Source: OLB6 sp964525565 (GTDB lineage Bacteria > Bacteroidota > Ignavibacteria > Kapaibacteriales > Kapaibacteriaceae). From it: 64,000 nt of DNA. Each line of letters begins with the position of its first letter. The stretch's first letter is position 1. The notes under the pieces were generated by a model. That model was given only the letters and a program-made list of their open reading frames with translations, made no database searches and was not told the origin of the DNA. The stretch lies in NCBI GenBank assembly GCA_964525565.1, contig CAZGHI010000005.1:17700-81699 (forward strand). Reading direction: 5' to 3'. Of the stretch, positions 27,348 through 35,502 are shown one piece after another. A program made the position numbers and the translations under genes.

Positions 27348-29441
27348 GTGGTTCACGCTATCCTACTTTTAGTACTGTTACTTGCACACAGCGGCCTATC
27401 CGCTCAAATCACAATTACCGGTCCATCCGTTGTGTGTGAGGGACAAGCCATAACTCTTTCAGCTCCTGCTGGTATGGTGAACTATCTGTGGAATACCGGC
27501 TCCACGGCACAGTCAATCACGGTATGGCAAGCAGGTCGGTACGTATGCAGAGTAACGCTGCCGAGCGGCCCAATAGACTCCGGTGGCGTTGATGTTACCG
27601 AAGCGGTCGATCTGCGNNNNNNNNNNCCCAAAATTGGAAACCCGATAGAGTATTTGTGTGAAGGCGACGGAGCATACCTGGAGGCACCAAGAACGTTTCG
27701 AAGCTACCTGTGGAATACTGGTGAAACCACAAGTTCAATCAAGGTAACACAAGGTGGACGGTATTCGTTGACCGTAGTGGACACGAATGGATGCACAGGA
27801 ACATCTGATGAAACCCTCGTAGTTGTTGTGCCGAAACCTGAGGTACGTGTACAAGGGCCAAATTCTGTCTGCCCAGGATCAGCCCAGACGTACTCTACGG
27901 TAATGATTCCTAATACAACGTATCAGTGGACACCCGACGGAGGAACAGTAGAAGCTGGACAAGGTTCACCAGCAGTGCAAGTACGGTGGAATCGCACCGG
28001 AAAACTATCCCTACGTGCCATAACTACGCGTCCGGACGGAGGCACTTGTGTCCGTGATACCACCGTGTTGGTTACAGTAAGCGCACGACTCAAACCGGTA
28101 ATAACATACAACCGCCGTGACATCTGCGAGGGTGAGACATTGTTACTTGTAGCTCCAACCGGCTACACTAACTATCGGTGGAGTACAGGTGAACGTACTC
28201 AGTACATCACCGTGACTACTGCAGGCAAGTACTGGCTTGAAGTTCAAGACAATTCCGGCTGTACCGGAGAGAGCGATACCATTTCCGTACTTGTATTCAC
28301 TAAACCTGTTGTTAGCATCACCGGACCCCGATATCTATGTGAAGGGGCTTCGGTAACGCTAATGGCACAGTCAGAACAGAACAACGTGGTTGCATGGCAA
28401 TGGAATACCGGCGAACGCACGTCCACCATCCGGGTTCAGCAGCCCGGGACCTATTCCGTTGTCGGTACAACACTTGATGCATGTTCCGACACGGCCTACT
28501 TCAACGTTATGTCGCAGCCACCCATACGTATTACTATTCCTGACGTTGACGTAGGTAACATTCCGGTTGGATATCCGATAACCGCCAACATCAATGTCCG
28601 TAACGATGGGCTAACCGATGTAAGCGTTATGAATATCCAATCTTCGCTGCCGGCAACATTTGCACCTGCATTACCGCGGCTAGTTTCAGTTAATACTACA
28701 CAGCCGTTCAACGTCTCGTTCACACGCTGGCAACCCGGACTATTTTCCATTGAATTACAATGGATTGTGATGGACTCAGAGTGTTGGGACACAATCACGT
28801 CTCGGATCACAGGTACAGCCTCGGGTGATGCCATCGTTGGTACTGTAAATATTTCAACACCCGACACAACAGTACCGGCAGGAAGCATGTTGGTCATGCC
28901 TGTACATGTTGAATGGAATATTGCTGGTCAGGGTACCTTTCCACTTACGTTCTCGATCAGCATACCTGAAAATGCTATGAGCATTACAGGCATTCAACAA
29001 TGTGAGTTGGTGGAACATACAATTCAAAACGGCCAGCATCATCTTCGGATTCAGATACCTGATGTTTCCGCCGGCGCAGGATATGTGAACTGTGGAATCG
29101 CCGGGACTGTATTGCTTCGAAATCCAGACAGGTCGCCGGTGCTCCCCCATAGTGCATCGGTTACCGGTGGCACGGTAGCTGTAGTTTACAACCCGGGGTC
29201 TATCGCCATTACAGGCTGCTGGCTTCCCGGTCGGTTAATTCGTATTGGGACGCTCTCGGCAAAGGTTACCGTGTACACGATTGCTGCGCAAGAAGTGTAT
29301 TCTGCATTTCATGAAGACATCACGGAGAACAGCATCCGCACCATCATCGAAGGTATCCGCCTGCCCGCGCAGCCTTTGTTAGTATCTCTCACATCGTCTA
29401 ACGGTCAACTGCTGTGGAGTACGGTCCTGATTTCAGATTAG
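27348..29441 (+). CDS. Secreted protein with immunoglobulin-like repeats (contains a 10-N gap)
   Basis: About 697 residues with a signal peptide (LLLVLLLAHSGLSAQ). Four repeats share C-E-G near the start and a W-x-TG-E-x-T-x-x-I-x-V-x-x-x-G-x-Y signature, as in YLWNTGETTSSIKV and YRWSTGERTQYITV. A PKD-like domain sits between the second and third. These are Ig-like/SprB-type adhesin modules common in T9SS cargo. The C-terminus has the spacing of a sorting domain (GCWLPGRLIRIG to the end) but lacks a clear NP motif, so T9SS export is uncertain. No ATG fits; GTG at 27348 or TTG at 27339 are the candidates, and TTTG six bases before the GTG favours it. The frame stays open across the N run at 27617-27626. 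Confidence 0.78.
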   Translation: MVHAILLLVLLLAHSGLSAQITITGPSVVCEGQAITLSAPAGMVNYLWNTGSTAQSITVWQAGRYVCRVTLPSGPIDSGGVDVTEAVDLXXXXPKIGNPIEYLCEGDGAYLEAPRTFRSYLWNTGETTSSIKVTQGGRYSLTVVDTNGCTGTSDETLVVVVPKPEVRVQGPNSVCPGSAQTYSTVMIPNTTYQWTPDGGTVEAGQGSPAVQVRWNRTGKLSLRAITTRPDGGTCVRDTTVLVTVSARLKPVITYNRRDICEGETLLLVAPTGYTNYRWSTGERTQYITVTTAGKYWLEVQDNSGCTGESDTISVLVFTKPVVSITGPRYLCEGASVTLMAQSEQNNVVAWQWNTGERTSTIRVQQPGTYSVVGTTLDACSDTAYFNVMSQPPIRITIPDVDVGNIPVGYPITANINVRNDGLTDVSVMNIQSSLPATFAPALPRLVSVNTTQPFNVSFTRWQPGLFSIELQWIVMDSECWDTITSRITGTASGDAIVGTVNISTPDTTVPAGSMLVMPVHVEWNIAGQGTFPLTFSISIPENAMSITGIQQCELVEHTIQNGQHHLRIQIPDVSAGAGYVNCGIAGTVLLRNPDRSPVLPHSASVTGGTVAVVYNPGSIAITGCWLPGRLIRIGTLSAKVTVYTIAAQEVYSAFHEDITENSIRTIIEGIRLPAQPLLVSLTSSNGQLLWSTVLISD
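27617..27626. other. Assembly gap (10 N)
   Basis: The gap lies between the first and second repeat of the Ig-like protein. The frame continues correctly across it, so its length is right modulo three. Confidence 0.99.
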
Positions 29442-29443
29442 GA

Positions 29444-31587
29444 TTAACGCTGCAACAACATCTCGCGGTAGCCAGGCATGGGCCATAGGTCATGGTCACA
29501 TAACCGTTCCAATGTATCGGCTGCAGATCGCACAGCCCTCATTGCAGGCAGGACATTCTCTGACATGTGCTTGCACTTGCTATGCAGATCTTCGCCACCG
29601 AGCTCTTGATTCTGAGTGCGTAGTGCATTCAATGCACCAACGAGGTTGTCCATATGGTGGAGGAGTTGGTTTGCCGACGACTGCAATACTTCGGAAGCTG
29701 CGGCTATTTTTTGCAGGCGTATAGCGCTACGAACAACGGCCGGAAGGACCATTGTCTGAGCAATCCATTCCGTGGTTTCTGCTTCGATGTTTACAGATTT
29801 AAAGTACTGATCCAACAACACCTCGTGGCGTGCTTCTAATTCACGTTTCGATAAAATGTTCAACCCGCCAAACAGCTTGATGTTTTTCGTTGACAGGAAG
29901 ATCTCGAATGCGTCCAGCGATGTGCGAAGGTTCAGCAGTCCTCTCTTCTTTGCTTCATCTTGCCATTGCGCACTATAACCGTCACCATTAAAAACAATGC
30001 GAGAGTGTTCACTATACGTTGTACGGAGAACATCACGAAGTGCCAACTCAAACGAATGACGTTTCTTCATGGCAGCTTCCACAGATCGTGTAAGCTCCAG
30101 CACGGACTCGGCAACGATTGCATTGAGAACTGTTATGGGGAAACTGATGCTCTGAGAGGAACCAACTGCTCGGAATTCAAATTTGTTACCGGTAAAAGCG
30201 AAGGGCGAGGTACGGTTTCTGTCTCCACTGTGCAATGGCAGGTGCGGCAAAACCGACGACCCCAGTCCCAACAGTCCGGCTCCCTTCTTCAGCGATTCCT
30301 TGCCACTCACCAAACGTTCAAAGATCTCCGTAAGCTCACTTCCTAAGTATATCGACATAATGGCTGGTGGCGCTTCGTTTGCACCGAGTCGATGATCATT
30401 ACTAGCACTAGCAACACAAATCCTCAACAGATCTGCATGAACATCCACGGCGCGTATCATCGCAGCACAGAAAAACAGGAACACCATGTTTTCGTGCGGT
30501 GTATCTCCCGGCTCGAGGAGATTCATGCCGGTGTCGGTAACCAAACTATAGTTCACATGTTTACCGCTGCCGTTAATCCCGGTGAAGGGTTTTTCGTGCA
30601 GTAAACACACGAGNNNNNNNNNNNNNNNNNNNNNNNNNNNNNNNNNNNNNNNNNAAGCACCTGCATCACCAGTTGCTGGTGATCGGCAGCAATATTTGCT
30701 TGTTCAAAGATGGGAGCAAATTCATACTGTCCAGGTGCAACTTCGTTGTGACGTGTGCGCACCGGAACCCCAAGTGCAAACAGTTGGTGCTCAACATCCG
30801 TCATAAATGTTAGCACTCTGTTTGGAATGGAACCAAAGTAGTGATCTTCGAGTTCCTGGCCACGAGGTGGTTTTGCACCAAACAATGTTCTGCCTGTTAA
30901 CAATATATCGGGTCTGCGCCGTGCAAACTCTTCGTCTATCAAAAAATATTCTTGCTCAGCTCCAACTGTGCTGGATACTTTGGCAACGCTTGTATCACCG
31001 AAGAGTGCCAATGCTTTTAGGGCTGCTGCATTGAGAGCATCGTTGCTTCGGAGCAGCGGAGTTTTGTGGTCAAGCGCTTCCCCTGTCCAACTGGCAAATG
31101 CCGTTGGAATACACAGTGTGGCTCCGTTGCTGTGTCGCATGATAAATGCAGGCGATGTTGGGTCCCATGCAGTGTACCCTCGCGCTTCGAATGTTGCCCG
31201 CAAACCACCACTCGGGAAACTCGACGCGTCCGGTTCACCTTGTATAAGTTCACGTCCACTAAACTGAGAAATCGCTGCACCATCGCTTGTAGGAACAACA
31301 AATGACTCATGCTTTTCTGCGGTCAAGCCGGTAAGGGGCTGAAACCAGTGTGTAAAATGCGTTGCCCCTTTTTCCATGGCCCACGTTTTCATTGCAAGTG
31401 CTACCGTATCGGCAATGGCACTGTCGATCGCTGTGCCTTTTTCCATTGTATCGCGGAGCGACTTCCAAACAGGTTTGCTGAGTCGTTCGCGCAATTGGTC
31501 GGCTGTTAAGACATCCATAGCGAAGACGTTGTTTACTACGTCTGCTGCCGACATAGCCCTCTGCTGCATGCCAAGTGCTTCCCTCAC
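29444..31587 (-). CDS. glnN: Glutamine synthetase type III (interrupted by an assembly gap)
   Basis: About 715 residues, the size of GSIII (GlnN), clearly different from the roughly 470-residue GSI. The N-terminal segment contains THWFQPLTGLTAEKH and the catalytic EQEYFLID; the C-terminal segment contains HEKPFTGINGSGKHVNYSL and the ATP/metal-site stretch EFRAVGSSQSIS. It makes glutamine from glutamate, ammonia and ATP. A run of 41 N at 30614-30654 puts the two halves in different frames; because both sides are good GSIII sequence, a true gap length divisible by three is expected and the gene is presumably intact. GTG at 31587 overlaps the Lrp stop codon; ATG at 31569 is an alternative. Pairing with an Lrp regulator fits nitrogen or amino-acid control. 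Confidence 0.94.
30614..30654. other. Assembly gap (41 N) inside glnN
   Basis: The gap length is not a multiple of three, so it creates an artificial frame break in glutamine synthetase. The missing part is the short segment just before the HEKPF motif. Confidence 0.98.
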
Positions 31588-32042
31588 CTTTCACCCTCTA
31601 TAGTAATGGTCGATACTTCTTTGTGCGTACTGAGCACCACATTCGTTAATGTTCGAGTAACCCCCTTCCAACGCTGAACAGCACTCAGGAGTTCTTCAAG
31701 TTTTGTGGTATTGGATACTCGTACTTTTACGATATGCGAAGCTGTACCGGTAATGGCATGTACTTCGAGTACCTCTGCTCGATGCTTGCACTGTTTGCGA
31801 AAGTTGTCGTAATTGGTACTGGAATCGATATCAACGAAAATGAAGGCGGTTACATCCATGCCCACTGATGCTGGATTGATCTGCGCATGGTATCCTTGTA
31901 TTACCCCTTCAGCCTCTAGACGCTTTACATGCTCACTAATCGTTGGAACAGATGAACCTACAAGATCGGCAACCTCGCTCAGGCTTAATCGGGCATTGTC
32001 CTGCAACAGTGCACAAATGGCTCGATCAAGGGGCTTTAGCAT
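31584..32042 (-). CDS. Lrp/AsnC family transcriptional regulator
   Basis: A 152-residue protein with an N-terminal helix-turn-helix (LDRAICALLQDNARLSLSEV, then SVPTISEHVKRLEAEGVI) and a C-terminal RAM ligand-binding domain ending in TLTNVVLSTHKEVS. Such proteins sense amino acids and form octamers or dimers on DNA. Its stop codon overlaps the GTG of glnN, giving a two-gene operon, so glutamine synthesis is the most likely target. Two inverted repeats and a TAnnTTTG promoter box lie just upstream (32047-32095). It diverges from mtgA with 58 bases between the start codons. The ligand is unknown. Confidence 0.93.
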   Translation of the reverse strand: MLKPLDRAICALLQDNARLSLSEVADLVGSSVPTISEHVKRLEAEGVIQGYHAQINPASVGMDVTAFIFVDIDSSTNYDNFRKQCKHRAEVLEVHAITGTASHIVKVRVSNTTKLEELLSAVQRWKGVTRTLTNVVLSTHKEVSTITIEGER

Positions 32043-32046
32043 GTTC

Positions 32047-32063
32047 TAACATTACGTTTGTTA
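32047..32063. promoter_or_regulatory. Inverted repeat, candidate Lrp operator (leader site)
   Basis: TAAC and GTTA arms (TAACA/TGTTA including the flanking A and T) are separated by 7-9 bases, only 4 bases before the Lrp start codon. It resembles the stronger palindrome at 32082-32095. Confidence 0.4.
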
Positions 32064-32076
32064 AGATTTTATTCCA

Positions 32077-32084
32077 CAAACTTA
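32077..32084 (-). promoter_or_regulatory. TAnnTTTG promoter box for lrp-glnN
   Basis: Minus-strand TAAGTTTG matches TAnnTTTG exactly. A TTGACA hexamer lies 17 bases further upstream (minus strand, 32107-32102), overlapping the mtgA start. The predicted leader is about 28 bases. Confidence 0.55.
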
Positions 32085-32095
32085 ACGTTCGTTAA
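32082..32095. promoter_or_regulatory. Perfect palindrome overlapping the lrp-glnN promoter, candidate Lrp operator
   Basis: TTAACG-TT-CGTTAA has perfect 6-base arms. It overlaps the upstream edge of the TAAGTTTG box and lies 5 bases before the mtgA start codon, so occupancy could repress lrp-glnN and affect mtgA. Confidence 0.5.
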
Positions 32096-32100
32096 TATCA

Positions 32101-32850
32101 ATGTCAACTGTGTGGAAAACTCTTGTGATGATGTTGTGGCGATCGGTTGTGATCGCTACAATTGGAGGCATAGGGTGTGTTATTGTTCTGCGGTGGATAC
32201 CGCCGGCGGTTACACCTCTGATGGTGTGGCGTCTTGCCGAAGCCCCTTTCAGTAAATATGGCGGTGGTCTATCATATCGGTGGACTAACCTGGAGAACAT
32301 TTCGCCATGGGTTCAGCGTGGGGTTATCAGCAGCGAAGACAGAGCATTTTGGACGCACAAGGGTGTGGATTGGCGTGCTGTTGATCATGCCAAACGAGTA
32401 AATCCGGGACGGATTCGCCGAGGTAGGCCTCCGCTTGGAGCAAGCACAATAACCATGCAAACGGCACGATCAGTATTTCTGGTACCCAGTAAAACCATGT
32501 TTCGAAAGGCGCTTGAGGTTGGCATCGCATACGTTATTGAGGTAGTCTGGGGAAAGCACCGTATTCTGGAGATGTACCTCAATGTGGCAGAATGGGGCGA
32601 TGGCATTTACGGCATCGAAGCAGCCTCGCAACACTACTTTGGCAAAAGTGCTGCTACACTCACTCGCGACGAAGCGGCGCGACTTGTGGCTGTTTTGCCC
32701 AATCCTCGTCGTTTTCATGCAAACAAACCATCGCCGTATATCAACCGTAGAACTTCCACCATTAGCAAAGGCATGGGGGGAGTTCGCCTGCGTCAGGAGG
32801 CCGTACAGACTGCACCGCCTGCAAAACGTCGGAAGGAACGGGAGAGGTAA
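32101..32850 (+). CDS. mtgA: Monofunctional peptidoglycan glycosyltransferase
   Basis: A 249-residue GT51 protein. One transmembrane helix (about residues 10-32) anchors it in the inner membrane. The catalytic motif SSEDRAFWTHKGVDW (Glu79) and the second motif GASTITMQTARSVFL are intact, followed by RILEMYLNVAEWGDGIYGIE. It polymerises lipid II into glycan strands and lacks a transpeptidase domain. The last 25 or so residues (Arg/Lys-rich) extend beyond the usual family end and overlap the convergent rluD gene by 89 bases. The start lies next to the divergent Lrp promoter; no Shine-Dalgarno is evident. Confidence 0.95.
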   Translation: MSTVWKTLVMMLWRSVVIATIGGIGCVIVLRWIPPAVTPLMVWRLAEAPFSKYGGGLSYRWTNLENISPWVQRGVISSEDRAFWTHKGVDWRAVDHAKRVNPGRIRRGRPPLGASTITMQTARSVFLVPSKTMFRKALEVGIAYVIEVVWGKHRILEMYLNVAEWGDGIYGIEAASQHYFGKSAATLTRDEAARLVAVLPNPRRFHANKPSPYINRRTSTISKGMGGVRLRQEAVQTAPPAKRRKERER

Positions 32851-33931
32851 ACCGAAGGTGTTCACCGGTGACGGGATGATCAAAGCCAAGCAGTCGGGCG
32901 TGAAGTGCTTGGCGTGATAGGGTTGCGAGGGTGTCTTGCGCCCTCCGACGAAAGATATGGTGAAGACCCTGCAAAGCTTTCTCTCTGCCACCATAGTCAG
33001 GGTCGCCAACCAAGGGGTGTTGCTTCCACTGAAGATGAACCCGAATCTGGTGTGTACGTCCAGTACGCAGTCTGCAGGTAATCAAGGTTGCATAATCATA
33101 GCGCTCTATTACGCGTACATCCGTTACAGCAAACTTTCCTGTTCGCTCGTGCACAGCAAAGAGTTTCCGGTCTCTGGTGCTCCGGTCAATATTACCCTCG
33201 ATTGTTAACTCATCCGGTTGTATCACACCCCAGGCAAGGGCAACGTACTCTCGCTCAACGGTTCGTTGAGCAAACTGCGTTGATAACCCAAGCGTTGTCC
33301 GATAGTCCTTTGCCACAACCATTACCCCTGTTGTTTCTTTGTCAAGCCGATGAACAATGCCGGGACGCATGGTGGTGTTGCCGTTCAAAATTTCAGGGTC
33401 TGGCATCAGCGTCGTAGCGTGAAGCTCTTCATCGTCTGCCTCATCAAAGTCAGACTGTTCGTTGTTATCATCCATGTCAAGGTTCATCAACTTATCGGGA
33501 CGTGTTTCGCGCCGTTGTAGCACATCAATTGGTTCACGCTGTCCGCAATGCCACAAGATGGCATTCACCAGGGTTCCTCCACGATTACCAAGTCCCGGAT
33601 GGACAAGAATTCCCGCAGGTTTATTGAGCACCATCAGGTAGTCGTCTTCAAATAAGATGTCAAGAGGTATTGGCTGAGGGGTGAGAAGCATCGGGGGTTG
33701 CTTGTGAACAACAACAGCAATCACATCTCCGGGACGAATACTGTAATTAGCTTTTGTTGGCTTTTGATTAACCGTTACCGCACCGCGTTCTATTGCTTTC
33801 TGAACACGCGTTCGAGTAGCATGTTCGATGCTGTTTGTGATGAACGTATCCAGACGCTGTGGTTTTTGGCGCGCAGGTATGACAAACGTGTACACATGTT
33901 CAACGCGCTCAGGGTTGTAGTCGTTACTCAT
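32762..33931 (-). CDS. rluD: RluD-type 23S rRNA pseudouridine synthase with acidic insertion
   Basis: A 389-residue protein. An S4 RNA-binding domain (about residues 24-75) is followed by the RluA-family catalytic domain with the HRLDKETTG motif; Asp197 is the expected catalytic aspartate. Between NAILWHC and RPGIVHRLDK (about residues 131-187) is an insertion rich in Asp/Glu (DMDDNNEQSDFDEADDEEL) not seen in standard RluD, which is about 325 residues. It isomerises uridines in the large ribosomal subunit; the exact sites are not provable here. It is the last gene of the ileS-dksA-lspA-rluD cluster, 8 bases after lspA. The C-terminal tail overlaps mtgA. Confidence 0.92.
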   Translation of the reverse strand: MSNDYNPERVEHVYTFVIPARQKPQRLDTFITNSIEHATRTRVQKAIERGAVTVNQKPTKANYSIRPGDVIAVVVHKQPPMLLTPQPIPLDILFEDDYLMVLNKPAGILVHPGLGNRGGTLVNAILWHCGQREPIDVLQRRETRPDKLMNLDMDDNNEQSDFDEADDEELHATTLMPDPEILNGNTTMRPGIVHRLDKETTGVMVVAKDYRTTLGLSTQFAQRTVEREYVALAWGVIQPDELTIEGNIDRSTRDRKLFAVHERTGKFAVTDVRVIERYDYATLITCRLRTGRTHQIRVHLQWKQHPLVGDPDYGGREKALQGLHHIFRRRAQDTLATLSRQALHARLLGFDHPVTGEHLRFTSPVPSDVLQAVQSVRPPDAGELPPCLC

Positions 33932-33939
33932 ACATGCTA

Positions 33940-34566
33940 TTACTGCTGCAACTCCTTAGCAGTAGCATGCTCTCCTTGTTCAGGGTGCAGCGAAGCGCCC
34001 TGCTCTGGTGTAGGTTCGTCCTGAGAGTTTTTACTGCCACCACCGGTGATAAGCAACAGCACAATGCCTATGGATACACAAGAATCAGCAACATTAAATA
34101 CAGGAAAGTGAGTCCAGTATTGTCCGAAGATCTCAATATCCGGAATGTCAACTTGTATAAAATCAACAACACTACCCAGGAAGAGGTCGGCCTCGCCGTA
34201 GAATACGCCGTAGAATGCGCGGTCAATCAGATTCCCAACTGCACCTGCTAGGAGAAGCATCACCGCTATCCGAACGGCTGTTGGCTGATTTCCTATGCGA
34301 GCCAGATACCAAAACAGCACAGCGGAGATGACTACGGTTGCAAGCGTGAGCACAATTTTTGCCGATCCCCATTCAAGACCGAAAGCGCTACCAGCATTTT
34401 CAACAAAGGTTAGCCGTATGATATCTCCCACGATAGGTATGCTCTCACCTAAATGCATACCTTCGTGCGTGACTCCAAAAATGCTAAAGCCTTTGACCGC
34501 CAGTTTTGTAATCTGATCCAGGAGAACCAGAACACCGGCCAACAGATGAAACCGGTACTTCTGCAT
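33940..34566 (-). CDS. lspA: Prolipoprotein signal peptidase (signal peptidase II)
   Basis: A 208-residue inner-membrane aspartic protease with four predicted helices. The catalytic dyad is Asp135 (GSVVDFIQV) and Asp161 (FNVADS), and the conserved VENAGSAFG and GAVGNLIDR motifs are present. It removes signal peptides from diacylglyceryl-modified prolipoproteins, such as those encoded at 10241, 49290 and probably 50128. The last 35 residues form a polar Glu/Gln/Ser-rich tail beyond the normal family end. It follows the dksA-like gene by 5 bases and precedes rluD by 8 bases, an operon order common in Bacteroidota. Confidence 0.96.
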   Translation of the reverse strand: MQKYRFHLLAGVLVLLDQITKLAVKGFSIFGVTHEGMHLGESIPIVGDIIRLTFVENAGSAFGLEWGSAKIVLTLATVVISAVLFWYLARIGNQPTAVRIAVMLLLAGAVGNLIDRAFYGVFYGEADLFLGSVVDFIQVDIPDIEIFGQYWTHFPVFNVADSCVSIGIVLLLITGGGSKNSQDEPTPEQGASLHPEQGEHATAKELQQ

Positions 34567-34571
34567 GGAGA

Positions 34572-35255
34572 CTACCCTTTAGTTTCTGCAGCCTTTCCCA
34601 GAATACGGTCCACGCCATCTTCCGGGCAACGTTGGTGAATCTTATACGATGCAGAAAGAGTTGTGATTGGCACAGCTAGCAGGCGTTCTTTTGCAATGAG
34701 AATGCCGCACATTCTACAAATGCCATACGTTTTCTCTTCGATGCGTTGAAGAGCTTCGTCTAGCTTTCGGATATAGTCCTGGATTCGCTGAATCTGAGCA
34801 TACGTTTTTTCTTTTTCAATTGCCTCCGATCCTTGTTCAGCCATGTGCATCGAATAAATCGCGCTCTCATCGGCCGACTCACTGCTGGTGAGATCTTCGA
34901 GTCGTTCGCGGAGCATGCGCAATTCTTCGAGAGCATCAGCTTTCGAGCGTTCGATGTTGGCACGAAAGGTGGCAAGATCTTTATCGCTATAACGTAATCC
35001 TGGTTTGGGAGCCTTTGGGAGCATGGGCCCTTTTGATGATGATTGTGGACTAGAAATAGAAGCTGCTCCGGCGCTTGACGCCGGAGCAGCTTTTTTTGCA
35101 GTCCCGGTAGGTTTCTCAGACTTCTTCGTCACTTCCTTCTTTCTTGCTGACTGTTCCTGAACGTACTTCTCTTCCGGACGATTTTTTGACGTTGCCGACT
35201 GCTGCTTGCTGATGGCAGAAGTCGCTAGTGAAGACTGACTACCTTTCGGGCTCAA
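34572..35255 (-). CDS. DksA/TraR family protein with Lys/Ser/Ala-rich N-terminal extension
   Basis: The frame has 227 codons from TTG at 35255. Residues about 78-227 are the DksA/TraR core: a coiled-coil segment (ALEELRMLRERLEDLTS) and the YGICRMCG zinc-finger start. Only the first Cys pair (180, 183) is present; the second pair is replaced by SASYKIHQRC with one Cys (210), a degeneracy also usual in Bacteroidota homologues. DksA proteins bind the RNA polymerase secondary channel and modulate rRNA and stress promoters. The first 77 residues are low-complexity, Lys/Ala/Ser/Pro-rich. No Shine-Dalgarno precedes the TTG. Either translation starts at ATG 35024 (a 150-residue protein of normal length), or the frame is joined by a -1 shift to the upstream histone-like ORF (see findings). 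Confidence 0.82.
   Translation of the reverse strand: MSPKGSQSSLATSAISKQQSATSKNRPEEKYVQEQSARKKEVTKKSEKPTGTAKKAAPASSAGAASISSPQSSSKGPMLPKAPKPGLRYSDKDLATFRANIERSKADALEELRMLRERLEDLTSSESADESAIYSMHMAEQGSEAIEKEKTYAQIQRIQDYIRKLDEALQRIEEKTYGICRMCGILIAKERLLAVPITTLSASYKIHQRCPEDGVDRILGKAAETKG
35062..35097 (+). terminator. Perfect terminator-like hairpin inside the dksA-like N-terminal extension
   Basis: GCTGCTCCGGCG (35062-35073) pairs perfectly with CGCCGGAGCAGC (35079-35090) around a 5-base loop, followed on the plus strand by T7. Read on the minus strand it has A7 before it and TTCTATTTCT after it, so it looks bidirectional. It lies inside a minus-strand open frame, so function is uncertain; no plus-strand gene ends here. 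Confidence 0.45.
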
Positions 35256-35272
35256 TGAGCTTGGACGAACCG

Positions 35273-35464
35273 TTAGCTCATTTTTTTTTTTGCTGCTGCT
35301 TTTTTAGCAGCAGGCTTCTTAGCAGCAGCCTTTTTAGCGGCTGGCTTCTTAGCAGCAGCCTTCTTGGCAGCTGGTTTCTTTGCAGCGGCCTTCTTGGCGG
35401 CTGGCTTCTTTGCAGCGGCCTTCTTGGCGGCTGGCTTCTTGGCGGCTTTCTTGGCTACGGCCAT
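35273..35464 (-). CDS. Histone H1-like Lys/Ala/Pro repeat protein (possibly the N-terminus of the downstream DksA-like protein)
   Basis: A 63-codon frame made almost entirely of the decapeptide PAAKKAAAKK repeated about five times, resembling histone H1 tails and Hc1-like bacterial proteins that bind DNA non-specifically. Translation should be efficient: GGAGGT lies 8 bases before the ATG. The frame ends KKKMS at an A11 run. A -1 shift in that run leads, without a stop codon, straight into the DksA-like frame, whose own start is weak. So this is either a stand-alone nucleoid protein or the N-terminal tail of a longer fusion. It lies 60 bases after ileS. Confidence 0.72.
   Translation of the reverse strand: MAVAKKAAKKPAAKKAAAKKPAAKKAAAKKPAAKKAAAKKPAAKKAAAKKPAAKKAAAKKKMS
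35281..35291 (-). promoter_or_regulatory. A11 slippery run at the end of the histone-like frame
   Basis: The coding strand reads GC followed by eleven A and TGAGC. Several overlapping A-AAA-AAA heptamers, the classic -1 frameshift or polymerase-slippage sequence, lie just before the 0-frame stop at 35275-35273. Confidence 0.55.
35311..35452 (-). repeat. 30-bp tandem repeats encoding PAAKKAAAKK
   Basis: About 4.5 near-identical 30-base copies. Copies differ at a few third positions (TTCTTAG/TTCTTTG, GCAGCAGCC/GCAGCGGCC), and the array is prone to copy-number change. No spacers occur between the copies. Confidence 0.85.
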
Positions 35465-35472
35465 AGAAATGC

Positions 35473-35478
35473 ACCTCC
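35473..35478 (-). promoter_or_regulatory. Strong Shine-Dalgarno of the histone-like gene
   Basis: Minus-strand GGAGGT, 8 bases before ATG at 35464. It is one of the clearest ribosome-binding sites in the window, in contrast to the downstream DksA-like frame, which has none at its TTG. Confidence 0.7.
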
Positions 35479-35502
35479 AGGAGAGTTAGTGAATGAAAAC
35501 GC

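Noticed and set aside
35311..35452. Tandem 30-bp repeats considered as a CRISPR array or other noncoding repeat
   Set aside because: Copies are adjacent without spacers and encode an in-frame Lys/Ala/Pro decapeptide, so this is a coding repeat.
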